Shown here piece after piece: positions 1 through 8,450 of a stretch of DNA of 64,000 nt (position 1 is its first letter; every line of letters begins with the position of its first letter). Origin of the DNA: Syntrophobacteraceae bacterium (GTDB taxonomy: Bacteria; Desulfobacterota; Syntrophobacteria; Syntrophobacterales; Syntrophobacteraceae). A model generated the notes under the pieces. It was given only the letters and a program-made list of their open reading frames with translations, searched no databases and was not told the origin of the DNA. The stretch is taken from the NCBI GenBank assembly GCA_031292215.1, contig JARLHO010000112.1, positions 1 through 64,000 on the forward strand. Reading direction: 5' to 3'. Both the position numbers and the translations under genes were made by a program.

Positions 1-234
1 GGGAGACGACGGCCGGTCGAAAGGGCTGCGCCTTCGGACGCCCGATTGGCGAAGCCTCTTATTGCTTCCTTCTCCGTCCACGCGGGGGCAGGTTCTTTTT
101 CAGAGCGGAGGCAAAGCTTAACTCGGCGGTGAACGGTTACCACAAATCACAAAGAACTTGATGCGATTTCCCTTTACTCTCTGTTGCGAAAATGATAGCT
201 GACAAAGCTTTGAATTCAGTGCCGGGGTTTTACC

Positions 235-597
235 ATGGATCAGAAAACGCAAATATATTTTAAGGATCTGCTTTTAAAGCGACTGGACGAACTCTATTCG
301 AAGGCTGCGGAGACGGCGGCCGATTTGACCGGAAATGAGGAAAACTTCGCTGATCCCGCAGATCGGGCTACCGCCGAATCGGATCGAAATTTTTTACTAA
401 CCATTCGGGAACGGGAGCGAAAGCTGGTCATTAAGATCCGCGAAGCCCTTCAAAAAATTGAAGAGGGCAATTTCGGAGAGTGTGAGGAATGCGGCGACGA
501 TATAGGGATAGAGCGGCTAAAAGCCCGGCCTGTCACTAGCTTGTGTATAGAGTGTAAGCGCAGGCAGGAAGCCTCGGAGCGCGCCAGAGGGGCATGA
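235..597 (+). CDS. dksA: DksA/TraR family C4-type zinc-finger transcription factor
   Basis: This 120-residue protein has the DksA layout: an N-terminal helical coiled-coil half (about residues 1-75) and a C-terminal four-cysteine zinc finger. The finger reads CEECG, then 16 residues later LCIECK, so both C-x2-C pairs are intact. DksA-type proteins bind the secondary channel of RNA polymerase and, with ppGpp, adjust initiation at rRNA and amino-acid promoters. The length is a little short of E. coli DksA (151 residues) and close to the short DksA forms common in deltaproteobacteria. The acidic residues at the coiled-coil tip (DPADRAT) support DksA rather than TraR. The gene is followed by an unrelated gene 80-100 bases downstream on the same strand. 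Confidence 0.9.
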   Translation: MDQKTQIYFKDLLLKRLDELYSKAAETAADLTGNEENFADPADRATAESDRNFLLTIRERERKLVIKIREALQKIEEGNFGECEECGDDIGIERLKARPVTSLCIECKRRQEASERARGA

Positions 598-693
598 GTC
601 GCCAGTCGATGTGTGCGCAAAATGTAAGTTGTCCCCGCTACAAATCTTGGATCGAAAGACCAAGCGGAGTGAACCAGGTTGAAAGGAGAACGG

Positions 694-1098
694 ATGAACA
701 GCGCTTATGAATACCTCAAGGCAAATCCCGTTTTTCACCTCGCCACCGTGGACGAAGGCAAAGGACGGGTCCGACCGTTTGGCTTTATTATGAAAAGAAA
801 CGATTTGCTCTACTTTTGCACTAACACCACAAAGGATGTCTACAAACAATTGGTTGCCAACCCGCAGATCGAGATCTCGGACAAAGGGACTGACGACACG
901 TGGTTAAGAGTTCGCGGCAGTATCGCCTTTGATGAAAGCCGGGAGGCCAAGGAGCAAGCTTTTGCCGAGGCGCCTGATCTTTTGAGGATTTACCCGAAGG
1001 GGGCGGAGGAAAAGACCTTCATCACCTTCCACTTCGTTGATGCCAAGGCTACGTTATACTCTTTTAGCCAGCCGCCGAAAACCTTGCCGCTTTTGTAG
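694..1098 (+). CDS. Pyridoxamine 5'-phosphate oxidase family (FMN-binding split barrel) protein
   Basis: The 134-residue product resembles small pyridoxamine-phosphate-oxidase-like flavoproteins. It has an opening helix (YEYLKANPVFHLATV), strands around RPFGFIMKRNDLLYFCT, and a C-terminal strand with FVDAKATLYSF. I chose the ATG at 694 because AAAGGAG lies six bases upstream; a TTG at 679 would add five residues but has no ribosome site. Such single-domain proteins bind FMN or F420/heme and reduce small substrates; the actual substrate cannot be read from the sequence. The gene is convergent with the deoxyribosyltransferase gene and has no obvious operon partner. Confidence 0.75.
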   Translation: MNSAYEYLKANPVFHLATVDEGKGRVRPFGFIMKRNDLLYFCTNTTKDVYKQLVANPQIEISDKGTDDTWLRVRGSIAFDESREAKEQAFAEAPDLLRIYPKGAEEKTFITFHFVDAKATLYSFSQPPKTLPLL

Positions 1099-1136
1099 AG
1101 TGCGAAACGGAATATTTTCAATAAGAGGGGGCCGAA

Positions 1137-1592
1137 CTAACTGTCAAGCGAGTCCATAACGGCCCCCAAAACCTCCTGCCTGCTCCTTACAATCAAATCG
1201 CATGCCACCTCGATCATGGCATTGACTATTGCGCCCTCGCTCTCACCTGCTCGCCTGAAATCGGTCCTAAGGCCGATTATTGTCTGCCCCGGCCGTTTTT
1301 TTGCAAAAAAATATCCGCTCTCCCAGGCGGTTCCATCATCTACCTGGGGACCATCGAGCAGGGCAATCAGCATGTCGGCATCGTCAAGATGGGATTTGCA
1401 GCGGGAAAAGATTTCAAATTTCGCCTGGCTCCCCAGGGATTGGGTCTCGGATTTGGTGATGAGATCGTAGGGCCACGTAACGGCGATGGGATGGCCCAGG
1501 GAGGCAGCCTTGGATTCGAGGTCGTGTTTCAGACCGCGAATCCAGTCCTGTTGCGATTCTGTGAACAAAGGGCCTGCGAGGTAGATTTTCAT
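1137..1592 (-). CDS. Nucleoside 2-deoxyribosyltransferase family protein
   Basis: The 151-residue protein begins with the family's MKIYLAGPLF strand-loop and carries the substrate-site signature DGPQVDDGTAWESGYFFA near residues 80-97. The Asp pair and the downstream Glu correspond to the nucleoside-binding and nucleophile positions of the family. These enzymes cleave the N-glycosidic bond of 2'-deoxynucleosides (and sometimes transfer the sugar), acting in the cytoplasm in purine and pyrimidine salvage or in hydrolysis of modified nucleotides. The length matches the short single-domain members. It is convergent with the preceding gene and about 80 bases from the mucR gene; no partner indicates the true substrate. 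Confidence 0.85.
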   Translation of the reverse strand: MKIYLAGPLFTESQQDWIRGLKHDLESKAASLGHPIAVTWPYDLITKSETQSLGSQAKFEIFSRCKSHLDDADMLIALLDGPQVDDGTAWESGYFFAKKRPGQTIIGLRTDFRRAGESEGAIVNAMIEVACDLIVRSRQEVLGAVMDSLDS

Positions 1593-1674
1593 TTCAAATC
1601 CCGCTCTTTCCCAAAGACCAAGCTTTACCGGTTGAAAGCGCCAAGATAAGGAGTTTATACGCTTCTCTGCTCAT

Positions 1675-2478
1675 TTAGCCCGTCTGTTTAGGACTAAATA
1701 GACTCTGCACCCTCTTGGCCCGCTCGGACCCCGCTGCGCCAGCTTCCCCATTATCGGTTCCCGAGGTCGCCTTCACCAGTCTTTTCGCTTCCCAAAACTG
1801 CTTCATCCTCTCCGAGAGCCCGGTCTTTTGGGCATTAGCCTGTCTGGTCGCAATCAAAGATTTTGCCGCCAAAGGCGTAGCTTTGGAAAAGCCGTATTTG
1901 CTCCTGTACTCATCCGAGCTCAGACCGTGAGAGACCAGGTGTTTTTCCGTGAGCTGTCTGAACTGTGCGCCACACTCCAGGCAGATTACCTTGTCTTCCT
2001 GAATGGAACTTTGGGGCGAGACGAGTTTTTGCGACTCCCGTTTGGCCTGCCGTCTTGCTTCAACCGATTTCACAAGGTTTTCAGGCAGTCCCCTTTTCTT
2101 TGCGGCTTTCTGTCTGGCCCTGGTCAAAGATTTCGCAGTAAGAGGGGTCCCTGCCGTGAATCCATATTTTTTCTTATATTCTTTGGCGCTCAAGCTGTGT
2201 GAATCAAGATGTAACTTCGTAAGCTGCCTTAGCCCGACCCCGCATTCCAGGCAGATTATTTTATCGTCCTGGATCGAATGCTCCGGTTTAAGAGGCGGAG
2301 CGGGATGGGGAGCCTCAATTTCACTGGGCTCGATTTCGCGGGACTCGGCAATGTAGAGTTCATGCAGGGCGCCGAAAACCTGCCGAAGAGATGAGCTGAT
2401 TTCAAGGGCGCTCATAGGGTTGCGCGATACTTGGGTTTGTACGATTTCCGATGCGATTTCGACAAGGTTTTTCGTCAT
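1675..2478 (-). CDS. MucR/Ros family transcriptional regulator with two zinc-finger domains
   Basis: This 267-residue protein is about twice the usual MucR length (140-150). After an N-terminal helical segment (TKNLVEIASEI to about residue 55) come two tandem MucR units. Each has the finger C-x2-C-x9-H-x4-H (CLECGVGLRQLTKLHLDSH; CLECGAQFRQLTEKHLVSH), a YKKKYGF or YRSKYGF motif, then TPLAAKSL-like basic residues. The two units are about 60% alike, so the gene arose by internal duplication. MucR/Ros proteins bind AT-rich promoter DNA and silence or activate exopolysaccharide, motility and virulence genes. The ATG has AAGGA eight bases upstream. The 766-base AT-rich upstream region could be its own target. 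A decayed relative lies at 4565-4690. Confidence 0.85.
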   Translation of the reverse strand: MTKNLVEIASEIVQTQVSRNPMSALEISSSLRQVFGALHELYIAESREIEPSEIEAPHPAPPLKPEHSIQDDKIICLECGVGLRQLTKLHLDSHSLSAKEYKKKYGFTAGTPLTAKSLTRARQKAAKKRGLPENLVKSVEARRQAKRESQKLVSPQSSIQEDKVICLECGAQFRQLTEKHLVSHGLSSDEYRSKYGFSKATPLAAKSLIATRQANAQKTGLSERMKQFWEAKRLVKATSGTDNGEAGAAGSERAKRVQSLFSPKQTG

Positions 2479-3244
2479 GGATGGATCCTTATTATCGTTC
2501 CATTACAGTAAGACCAAAAAGGTTCAGTAGAATGAATGAGATTATTTCAGTCGCTATTATGGCAGCAAGAATAACGAAATGTAAATGTAAATGAGACAGA
2601 ATGTCACGCGTTTTGCGCCCAAACTTACCAGGAACCCCAACTTGGTAAACGGTTGCTGTAGCGCCATGATTTCGTCAAATAATTAGGTGGGATATAGCGG
2701 CAGCCCAGAAGCTTCACTGCGGTCCGCAGCCCGCAAGTGGAGGAAACTGCGGTGCAGGTTCTACGAACCGAACCGGACAGGACCATGGCGACCATTTCAC
2801 TCTGCCAAAAAAACTTGGGGATTAACGGGGCGCGGATGCCACAGGGTCTAACCGTGCAGGTTCTCTTGCAATGCGTGTGCGCCCAATAGCAGCTCTAGGC
2901 GCCGACTCACCCTCTGCCTTCACTTGCGAACGAATCAAACTGATCCAGCCACACCAGAGTGAATTAGAGAGGGTGTCGTTTCCCGTACGCTTGTGGTCAA
3001 ACCGCGCGGAGGCTCATAATATGGGCGAAAGGACAAGGCTGCGACAGGCAACTTAGCATTCCCTGAATCCTTTGGCCTCATGGGATATTGTAAAATCTTT
3101 GGCGTTACAAGGTCTTAGATGTGCAAAATAAATCTCCCAAGGCGATCGGTATCCATGCCGTTTAGCCGCCCTTGCCTTAAAGTATCCGTTCCGCTATCAT
3201 TTGAGCGCAGCAAAGTGGCTGCCAATGAGGAATTGGAGAAAAAG
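2479..3244. other. Long intergenic region between mucR and the DUF2147 gene
   Basis: I see no convincing gene here. A 61-codon open frame at 2871-3056 has no ribosome site and no recognisable motif. The first ~180 bases upstream of mucR are AT-rich, with a direct repeat (TGTAAATGTAAATG) and a small palindrome GACAGAATGTC near 2603-2613. That is the sort of DNA MucR proteins bind, so autoregulation is possible. The rest is unassigned. Confidence 0.4.
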
Positions 3245-3703
3245 ATGAAGGCGTGGATTATTGCCTCGGCACTGTTTGCCGTTATACTGTGGACCTCGTT
3301 GGCACATGGCGCCGGTGGCGATGCGATCCTTGGAACTTGGAATACGCAGGATCACGACACGCGGTTTGAGATCTATAAGTGCGGGATGGAATATTGCGGG
3401 AAGATTTCGTATCTGCGCGAACCGAATTACTCACCCGCAAACAAAGACGGTCTTGCCGGCCTCCCACGGCTTGACAGCCACAATCCCGATCCTCGCTTAA
3501 GGAAACGGACCCTGCTCGGCCTGCCGCTTCTCGAGGGGTTCCGTTATAGGGGCGATAACCTGTGGGAAGGCGGAAAGATCTACGATCCGGAGGATGGCCG
3601 AAGGTATAGCTGTAAAATTTGGACCGAAGGCAAGAACCAAATGAAATTGAGGGGATATATGGGCTTTTCACTGTTTGGCCGAACGGAAACCTGGATCAGA
3701 TGA
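3245..3703 (+). CDS. DUF2147 domain secreted protein
   Basis: The 152-residue product has a cleavable signal peptide (MKAWIIASALFAVILW, with an AHGA cleavage region). A DUF2147 domain follows: ILGTWNTQDHDTRFEIYKCG, YCGKISYL, a central G-rich loop, GGKIYDPEDGRRYSCKI and a final KLRGYMGFSLFGRTETW. DUF2147 proteins are periplasmic lipocalin-like beta-barrels of unknown function, often in Gram-negative envelopes. The ATG at 3245 is preferred because GGAG lies six bases upstream and it begins the signal peptide; an upstream in-frame ATG at 3119 would bury the signal. It is monocistronic and convergent with the next gene. Confidence 0.8.
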   Translation: MKAWIIASALFAVILWTSLAHGAGGDAILGTWNTQDHDTRFEIYKCGMEYCGKISYLREPNYSPANKDGLAGLPRLDSHNPDPRLRKRTLLGLPLLEGFRYRGDNLWEGGKIYDPEDGRRYSCKIWTEGKNQMKLRGYMGFSLFGRTETWIR

Positions 3704-3756
3704 ACTCAAGAACTCGGATTGGGAAGCCGGCGTCCTTTGGTAGTTTTAAACAACCA

Positions 3757-4467
3757 TCACCATTTTTTGAGTATGGAAATACAATAACGGTGGCTTCCAT
3801 CGGGGGTCTGCTGCGCGCGCACCAGATCGAATAGATATTGATTGCGTTGATAGCTAAAAACCACCGGTTTCCGCTTATCGAGGCACAGCTTCTTTTTGTA
3901 TCCCTTTTCGATGAGATAGCAAATAGATGAAGAATCGTGGCACGACTTGTCGCTCTTGGTATTTTCATAAAGAATTATCATGAGGTTACCGTTAAACGTA
4001 GAAGTGCCTACTCCAGAGCCAACCCATACTGGTTCCAAAACCAAATACGGCGCGATGATATCCTTAAATATCTGTAAGTTGGCGGTTACATCTTTTAATC
4101 TGCCGGTGTCGATGTTGGCCGCTTTGATATCGTCTAAACATGACGTTAATTTGGAGTTAAGTGCCGCATATTTTTGGGTATAAGAATGGAGTTGTACAGC
4201 CAGATCGCTATTTTTAGAGTAAATATTGTTGTAGTCTACTTTGATTGTTTGAAATAAACTGTTAAAGTTCGCATTCTCATTTGATAAATCAGCAAGAGCT
4301 TTGTTATCGATTGAAAGTTGATTCGTCTGATTATCAATTTGCGTTTTATATTTAGCATCAAGGAGCGTATAAAATACTGAAACAGTAATAAGTGTAACGT
4401 ATACAAAAGATATAAACAAGATTAATAAGCGATAAATGGCTATCCCTTTTGTATCGTTTGTTGACAT
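3757..4467 (-). CDS. Hypothetical membrane-anchored coiled-coil protein
   Basis: I do not recognise this 236-residue protein. It has one N-terminal transmembrane segment (about residues 12-34, YRLLILFISFVYVTLITVSV). A helical, Asn/Gln/Ser-rich region with coiled-coil character follows (about 40-120), then a compact C-terminal domain with several cysteines. The topology suggests an inner-membrane anchor with a periplasmic globular domain. Base composition is clearly more AT-rich than the neighbours, which suggests horizontal acquisition. It lies alone, convergent with the DUF2147 gene. Confidence 0.6.
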   Translation of the reverse strand: MSTNDTKGIAIYRLLILFISFVYVTLITVSVFYTLLDAKYKTQIDNQTNQLSIDNKALADLSNENANFNSLFQTIKVDYNNIYSKNSDLAVQLHSYTQKYAALNSKLTSCLDDIKAANIDTGRLKDVTANLQIFKDIIAPYLVLEPVWVGSGVGTSTFNGNLMIILYENTKSDKSCHDSSSICYLIEKGYKKKLCLDKRKPVVFSYQRNQYLFDLVRAQQTPDGSHRYCISILKKW

Positions 4468-4564
4468 AATAGCTCCCTTAACCTATTTTCTTTTCGGATT
4501 GTTCCAAAAGGATCCGGGCTGTCAGGCCGTCCTTTTCTCAAGCCGCCTCGCGTCGATGCCGCAG

Positions 4565-4690
4565 TCAATAGTGAGCCCCATTATCGTCCGGGATTAAGTC
4601 TTTGTGACTGATCCGCAGGGCGCCCATAGGGGTTCGGGAGGATTGGGCCTGCGGGATTTGCGATGCGATGGGGATGATTATCTTGGCCAC
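4565..4690 (-). pseudogene. Truncated mucR-like gene (N-terminal 41 codons only)
   Basis: On the minus strand a GTG at 4690 opens a 41-codon frame. Its product (MAKIIIPIASQIPQAQSS, then RTPMGALRIS) matches the N-terminus of the two-finger MucR at 1675-2478 (MTKNLVEIASEIVQTQVS, then RNPMSALEIS). The frame diverges and stops before any zinc finger. A strong ribosome site, GGGAGG, sits eight bases before the GTG, so the stub may still be translated. It looks like a duplicated mucR 5' end. Whether the short peptide does anything is unknown. Confidence 0.65.
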
Positions 4691-4812
4691 AGGTGACACC
4701 TCCCGATGGAAGTGTAAACGAAACGTTTCTGAAAAGACGCTATTTTATCGGTTCGCTACCGGAATGCAATGGATTTTGGAGCATGTAGCGCGCGATTTTC
4801 AGTGAATCCGCC

Positions 4813-4836
4813 GCGCCCCCCCCCCGGGGGGGCGTG
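4813..4836. repeat. C10/G7 homopolymer palindrome
   Basis: A run of ten C followed by seven G, flanked by GC on both sides, can fold into a very stable hairpin. It lies in the intergenic region upstream of the DAC-domain gene. It could be a structural element or a sequencing hazard; nothing else is claimed. Confidence 0.5.
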
Positions 4837-5139
4837 GAGCGATACCTGAGCAAGTTCATGGGACAGGGGGCGAGAGGCAAGGCGTAACCGCGGATGGGCT
4901 ATCGGCTCCTGCAGGGAACGCGATAGGCTCCCCTGACAATATCGTATCTGGAATTTTTAGCTTGCAGGAATAATGAGGACCATAGCCCCGGAATCTATCT
5001 CACAGGGCGGTTGGAGTGATATGCTATTGACAGCGGGGGGGGCTGGGCCATAATTTCGCACTGAAAAATATTATGGCCAATGGGTTGGAGGCCGATTTGG
5101 AGAATGTGCTCCCCGGGGACCGGACTTGGAGGAATAGAT

Positions 5140-6471
5140 ATGTCGCACGCAAATACACGGGATCTTGCGCTCTATGTTGTCGACCACTGGGGCGATGCCC
5201 GTCCGCACGGCTTTGATGGCGCAATTGATCGTGGTCCCGGGGATTTTCTTCCCGAACTCGAAAATCTCGAGCACATTCTTTCCTGTTGCTACCAGGCAAG
5301 TCTTATGAGGGAAGAGGATAGACCTGTTCGGTTCCGGCTCATTTTGAGGGAGCCCGGCTGCTTCGACGATAATGGCTGGCCGCCCAAAGGTCTGCATCGG
5401 CTTCTGTTTAGCGATCCGAGACCTTTTGATGAATATGAACTAAAGAGGCTCTCGCCTGCTGTGGACTTTTACCGGTCCATGATCGCCGTGAGCTATGGCG
5501 CGCAAAACCGGCTGGAGATATGGGGTATTGTACATTCCGGGTCTCGGTGGGTCCAAAATGCATATGGAGGAAAAGTGATCCCGCCGGAGTTGCCTGCCTC
5601 ACTGGTTGTTTATGTGACGGACCCCGGGCGAATAACCGTTTGCCGGGGACCTCTTACGATAGCAACGCTAAATCGTGGCCAGGTGGTGAGCCCTACACAC
5701 GAAGTCTTTGATTCCACCTGGCTTCCCGGAAATTTTGCCCGGGTTCGCTCAAGACTTTGGGGGCTGCACCTGGGGGCAAAGAAAGCAGCCCGGAAGCCCT
5801 GGGCCGATCTCGATCAAAGCATTGTAAAAACAATTGCTCAGCAGGTGGTGAGGCGAATCATCGGCTCTGTGAGAAATTCCGGACATGGCGGCACGATCCT
5901 GGTGATACCCCCGGAAACGGCCGACCATGTATTCGAGGAAAACTCCTATTTGAACATCGAATACAAGGTGAGCGACGAGGCTGGGCAAAAAAGGTTTCAG
6001 ACCCTGGTGCTCGACCTCATGAATGCTCTTGCCGAAGTGTACGGCCGCAAGGCCGGTACGGGCAAAACCGTTGGCTGGGAAGAATACGTGGCAAGCAGTG
6101 ACAAATCTCTTGCGCTCTGCGATGAGGCGGTCTTCGATCTTGCTCATTTCTTTGCGGATTTGGCCTCCGTAGACGGCGCCGTGGTATTTAGCGAGGGATT
6201 TGAATTGCTGGGCTTTGGGGCCATGATATCGGGTGGACTAAAAGGGGTCAGGACAGTGGCCAGGGCATTGGATATAGAGGGGGCTCAACGCGAAGAGGTC
6301 TACTCGGGAGGCTTTGGCGCCCGCCACCGCTCGGTATTTCGCTATTGCAACGCAGTGCAGGACGCCATTGCCATCGTCATCTCTCAGGATCGGGTAGTGC
6401 GTTTTGTAAAATGGAAAGAGGGCGTGGTTACCTATTGGGATGGAGTGGCAACAAGCATCATGGATTTTTAA
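5140..6471 (+). CDS. Protein with C-terminal diadenylate cyclase (DAC/DisA_N-like) domain
   Basis: This 443-residue protein has an N-terminal domain of about 190 residues that I do not recognise, a linker, and a C-terminal DAC-type domain (about residues 220-430). Both hallmark DAC motifs are visible: DGA at 345-347 followed by a beta-hairpin (VVFSEGFELLGFGAMI), and GARHRS with RHR at 395-397, then NAVQDAIAIVISQDRVVRFV. In DisA and CdaA these bind two ATP and form c-di-AMP. The N-terminal part is likely one of the sensor domains described fused to DAC domains in proteobacteria. I chose the ATG at 5140 because GGAGG is seven bases upstream. There are no membrane segments, so it is cytosolic. 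Catalytic activity is inferred, not proven. Confidence 0.7.
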   Translation: MSHANTRDLALYVVDHWGDARPHGFDGAIDRGPGDFLPELENLEHILSCCYQASLMREEDRPVRFRLILREPGCFDDNGWPPKGLHRLLFSDPRPFDEYELKRLSPAVDFYRSMIAVSYGAQNRLEIWGIVHSGSRWVQNAYGGKVIPPELPASLVVYVTDPGRITVCRGPLTIATLNRGQVVSPTHEVFDSTWLPGNFARVRSRLWGLHLGAKKAARKPWADLDQSIVKTIAQQVVRRIIGSVRNSGHGGTILVIPPETADHVFEENSYLNIEYKVSDEAGQKRFQTLVLDLMNALAEVYGRKAGTGKTVGWEEYVASSDKSLALCDEAVFDLAHFFADLASVDGAVVFSEGFELLGFGAMISGGLKGVRTVARALDIEGAQREEVYSGGFGARHRSVFRYCNAVQDAIAIVISQDRVVRFVKWKEGVVTYWDGVATSIMDF

Positions 6472-6577
6472 GGGATACGATTGGCCAAATGAGGTAGACG
6501 TAAAGGTTTATGAGGGCGTGGATAAATCCTGCGATGGCCGTTGCGCTCGGGTGGCTGTATTAGGAACCAGTGGGCGC

Positions 6578-6613
6578 AAAAAAAAGGACTTAACGGCAAT
6601 TCCGCTAAGCCCT
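6578..6613 (-). terminator. Rho-independent terminator of the tRNA-Arg gene
   Basis: On the minus strand an 11-pair stem (GGGCTTAGCGG with CCGTTAAGTCC, including G-T pairs) and a short AATTG loop are followed directly by eight T. It starts about 14 bases after the tRNA 3' end, so it probably ends the tRNA transcript. Confidence 0.8.
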
Positions 6614-6626
6614 TGATTTTCTTGAG

Positions 6627-6700
6627 TGCGCCCAGGGTGATTCGAACACCCGACCTACGGATTCGTAGTCCGGCACTCTATCCAGCTGAGCTATGGGCGC
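6627..6700 (-). tRNA. tRNA-Arg (anticodon ACG)
   Basis: The minus strand folds as a full tRNA. The acceptor arm is GCGCCCA pairing with TGGGCGC, the D arm is AGCTCAGCTGGATAGAGT, the anticodon loop is CTACGAA with anticodon ACG, and the T loop is GTTCGAATC. The discriminator base is A and the CCA end is not encoded. ACG (wobble inosine after TadA) reads CGU, CGC and CGA arginine codons. A terminator follows and a possible promoter precedes. Confidence 0.95.
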
Positions 6701-6712
6701 CGACGAGTTTTT

Positions 6713-6741
6713 CTTGTAGCAGGAAATCGCCTCGAAAGCAA
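6713..6741 (-). promoter_or_regulatory. Possible sigma-70 promoter of tRNA-Arg
   Basis: On the minus strand TTGCTT and TACAAG are 17 bases apart, and the -10 box ends 12 bases before the mature tRNA 5' end. The spacing is ideal but both boxes deviate from consensus, so this is a suggestion only. Confidence 0.4.
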
Positions 6742-6749
6742 GCTTTTGG

Positions 6750-8450
6750 CTACAGCCTGCCCGATTTCAGGATGGAAACGATCAGCCAGATTCCCAGAAG
6801 GGTCGCCACGCCGTAGCCGGCAAGTCCCAAAATCGCGGTAAGGGAGACTGTCTGGAGCCCCAGAAACTGGAATGTCAACTTAATGACTTTTTGTCCCGAA
6901 TTTAAAACCATCGCCCCGGCGATTATCGACGCGGCGATTATGACTCCAACCGTTAGCCGGTTTATCCCTTTTTCGAGGGCCGCCTGGGCCCGATCGAATC
7001 CCGAATGGCGCAGTTCCAGTCGCTGGCGGCCGGAGGCGGTCTGCCGGAGTATGTCGTTTATGTGTTTGGGGATGCTCCTGGCGTAGCCGCTTAGCGCCCG
7101 GCCTTCCCGGTCGAGGTGCCTTAGGGCGCTGCGGGCGTTTAATTCCCGCTGCAGGAGTTTTTTGGCAAACGGCCGGGTCACCTCAAGGATGCTCGCGTCG
7201 CTTCCCAGTATCTTTCCCAGGGCCTCCGTCTGGATGAAGGTCTTAAAGAGCAACAGAAGATTTCGCGGAAGCCTGATTCCGTACTTTAGCACAAGCTCCA
7301 TCATCTGGTCGTAGACGTCTTTTACCGAAATGTGTTGAAGAGATCTGCCGTAGAACGATTCGCTGACATCTTTTAGATCGTTTCGGAAAGCCTTGAGGTC
7401 CATCTCCTCGCTAATGAGGCCCGCGTCTGTCAGCGCGTCCATGACCAGCCCGTAGTCGTGTTCGGCGTAGCCCAAGAAGAGGTTGGCGATCTGGCGCATC
7501 GTTTCTTCGTCCAGGCAGCCCGTTATGCCGAAGTCCACCAGGCTCACCCGGCCGTCGTACATCACCAGGGTGTTTCCGGGGTGCGGATCGGCATGAAAGA
7601 AACCAAAGAGCATAAGCTGGCGGGAAAACGAGCGCAGCCCGATCAGCGCGACCTCCTTGGGGTCGATTCCCGCCGCGCGGATCTCTTCGACCTGGTCCAT
7701 CTTGATGCCGTCGATGTGCTCCATTACGAGCACCGAGCGTGTCGTGTAGTCCCAGTGGACCGCGGGGATGTAAATCTCTTTTACTTCTTTAAAATTCCTT
7801 GCGAACTTTTCGATGCTTCCGGCCTCGATCATCATGTCCAGTTCACGCACAATGTTGCGTTCGAACTCCCGGACAATATTGGTTGCCCCGATCGCCCGGC
7901 CAAGTTCCAGCGATTTTTCGGCCCTTGCCGCCAGAAAATACATAAGGCGCAGGTCTTCCTTAATTCTGCGCTCGATTCCAGGGCGAATGATTTTTACCGC
8001 CACCTTCTCGCCCGTGGGTAGCCTGGCAATATGGACCTGGCCAACCGAGGCCGCGGCGATAGGCTTTTCGTCGAATTGGGCGAAGACCTCGAGAAGAGGG
8101 CGTTTCAACTCGCGCTCCATGACGGCCTTAACTTCCTCGAAGGGAACCGGGGGCACCATGTCCTGGAGTTTTTTAAACTCGGCTATATATTCGGGGGGGA
8201 AAATATCGGCGCGTGTGCTCATGAGCTGTCCGAGCTTTATAAAACTCGGCCCCAACTCCTCGATCGCCATACGGATGCGGCGGGCCGAGGGAAATCCTTC
8301 CCCTGGAATCGTTTCGCCTTCCGGGTCGGTCTTTTTCCCCTTAAGCACCCTTTCGAAAATATCGCCAAACCCGTGCCTGGCGAGCACCCTGCCGATTGCG
8401 CCAAATCTTCCAAGCCCCTTTAGTCCATTAATTCCCCGGGAGATCTTCAT
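6750..8450 (-). CDS. ubiB: UbiB/ABC1 (AarF) family atypical kinase
   Basis: The 566-residue protein carries the UbiB fold. It has the KxGQ-type motif FIKLGQLMSTRADIFPPEY, the Ala-rich loop AAASVGQVH, the lysine strand VAVKIIRP, the catalytic loop HADPHPGNTL and the metal-binding LVDFG. Two C-terminal transmembrane helices (roughly residues 510-565) anchor it. UbiB proteins are ATPases or kinases that help extract or organise lipid quinone precursors in the inner membrane. The ATG at 8450 has AGAGGA about seven bases upstream and begins the usual KISRGINGLKG region; an upstream ATG at 8525 would add 25 unlike residues. No other quinone genes are adjacent. Confidence 0.9.
   Translation of the reverse strand: MKISRGINGLKGLGRFGAIGRVLARHGFGDIFERVLKGKKTDPEGETIPGEGFPSARRIRMAIEELGPSFIKLGQLMSTRADIFPPEYIAEFKKLQDMVPPVPFEEVKAVMERELKRPLLEVFAQFDEKPIAAASVGQVHIARLPTGEKVAVKIIRPGIERRIKEDLRLMYFLAARAEKSLELGRAIGATNIVREFERNIVRELDMMIEAGSIEKFARNFKEVKEIYIPAVHWDYTTRSVLVMEHIDGIKMDQVEEIRAAGIDPKEVALIGLRSFSRQLMLFGFFHADPHPGNTLVMYDGRVSLVDFGITGCLDEETMRQIANLFLGYAEHDYGLVMDALTDAGLISEEMDLKAFRNDLKDVSESFYGRSLQHISVKDVYDQMMELVLKYGIRLPRNLLLLFKTFIQTEALGKILGSDASILEVTRPFAKKLLQRELNARSALRHLDREGRALSGYARSIPKHINDILRQTASGRQRLELRHSGFDRAQAALEKGINRLTVGVIIAASIIAGAMVLNSGQKVIKLTFQFLGLQTVSLTAILGLAGYGVATLLGIWLIVSILKSGRL

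Noticed and set aside
2871-3056. 61-codon open frame in the mucR-DUF2147 gap
   Set aside because: No ribosome site, no motif, and base composition not coding-like; left as intergenic.
4813-4836. C10/G7 run as a transcription terminator
   Set aside because: No T-run on either side, so it is listed only as a palindrome and a sequencing hazard.
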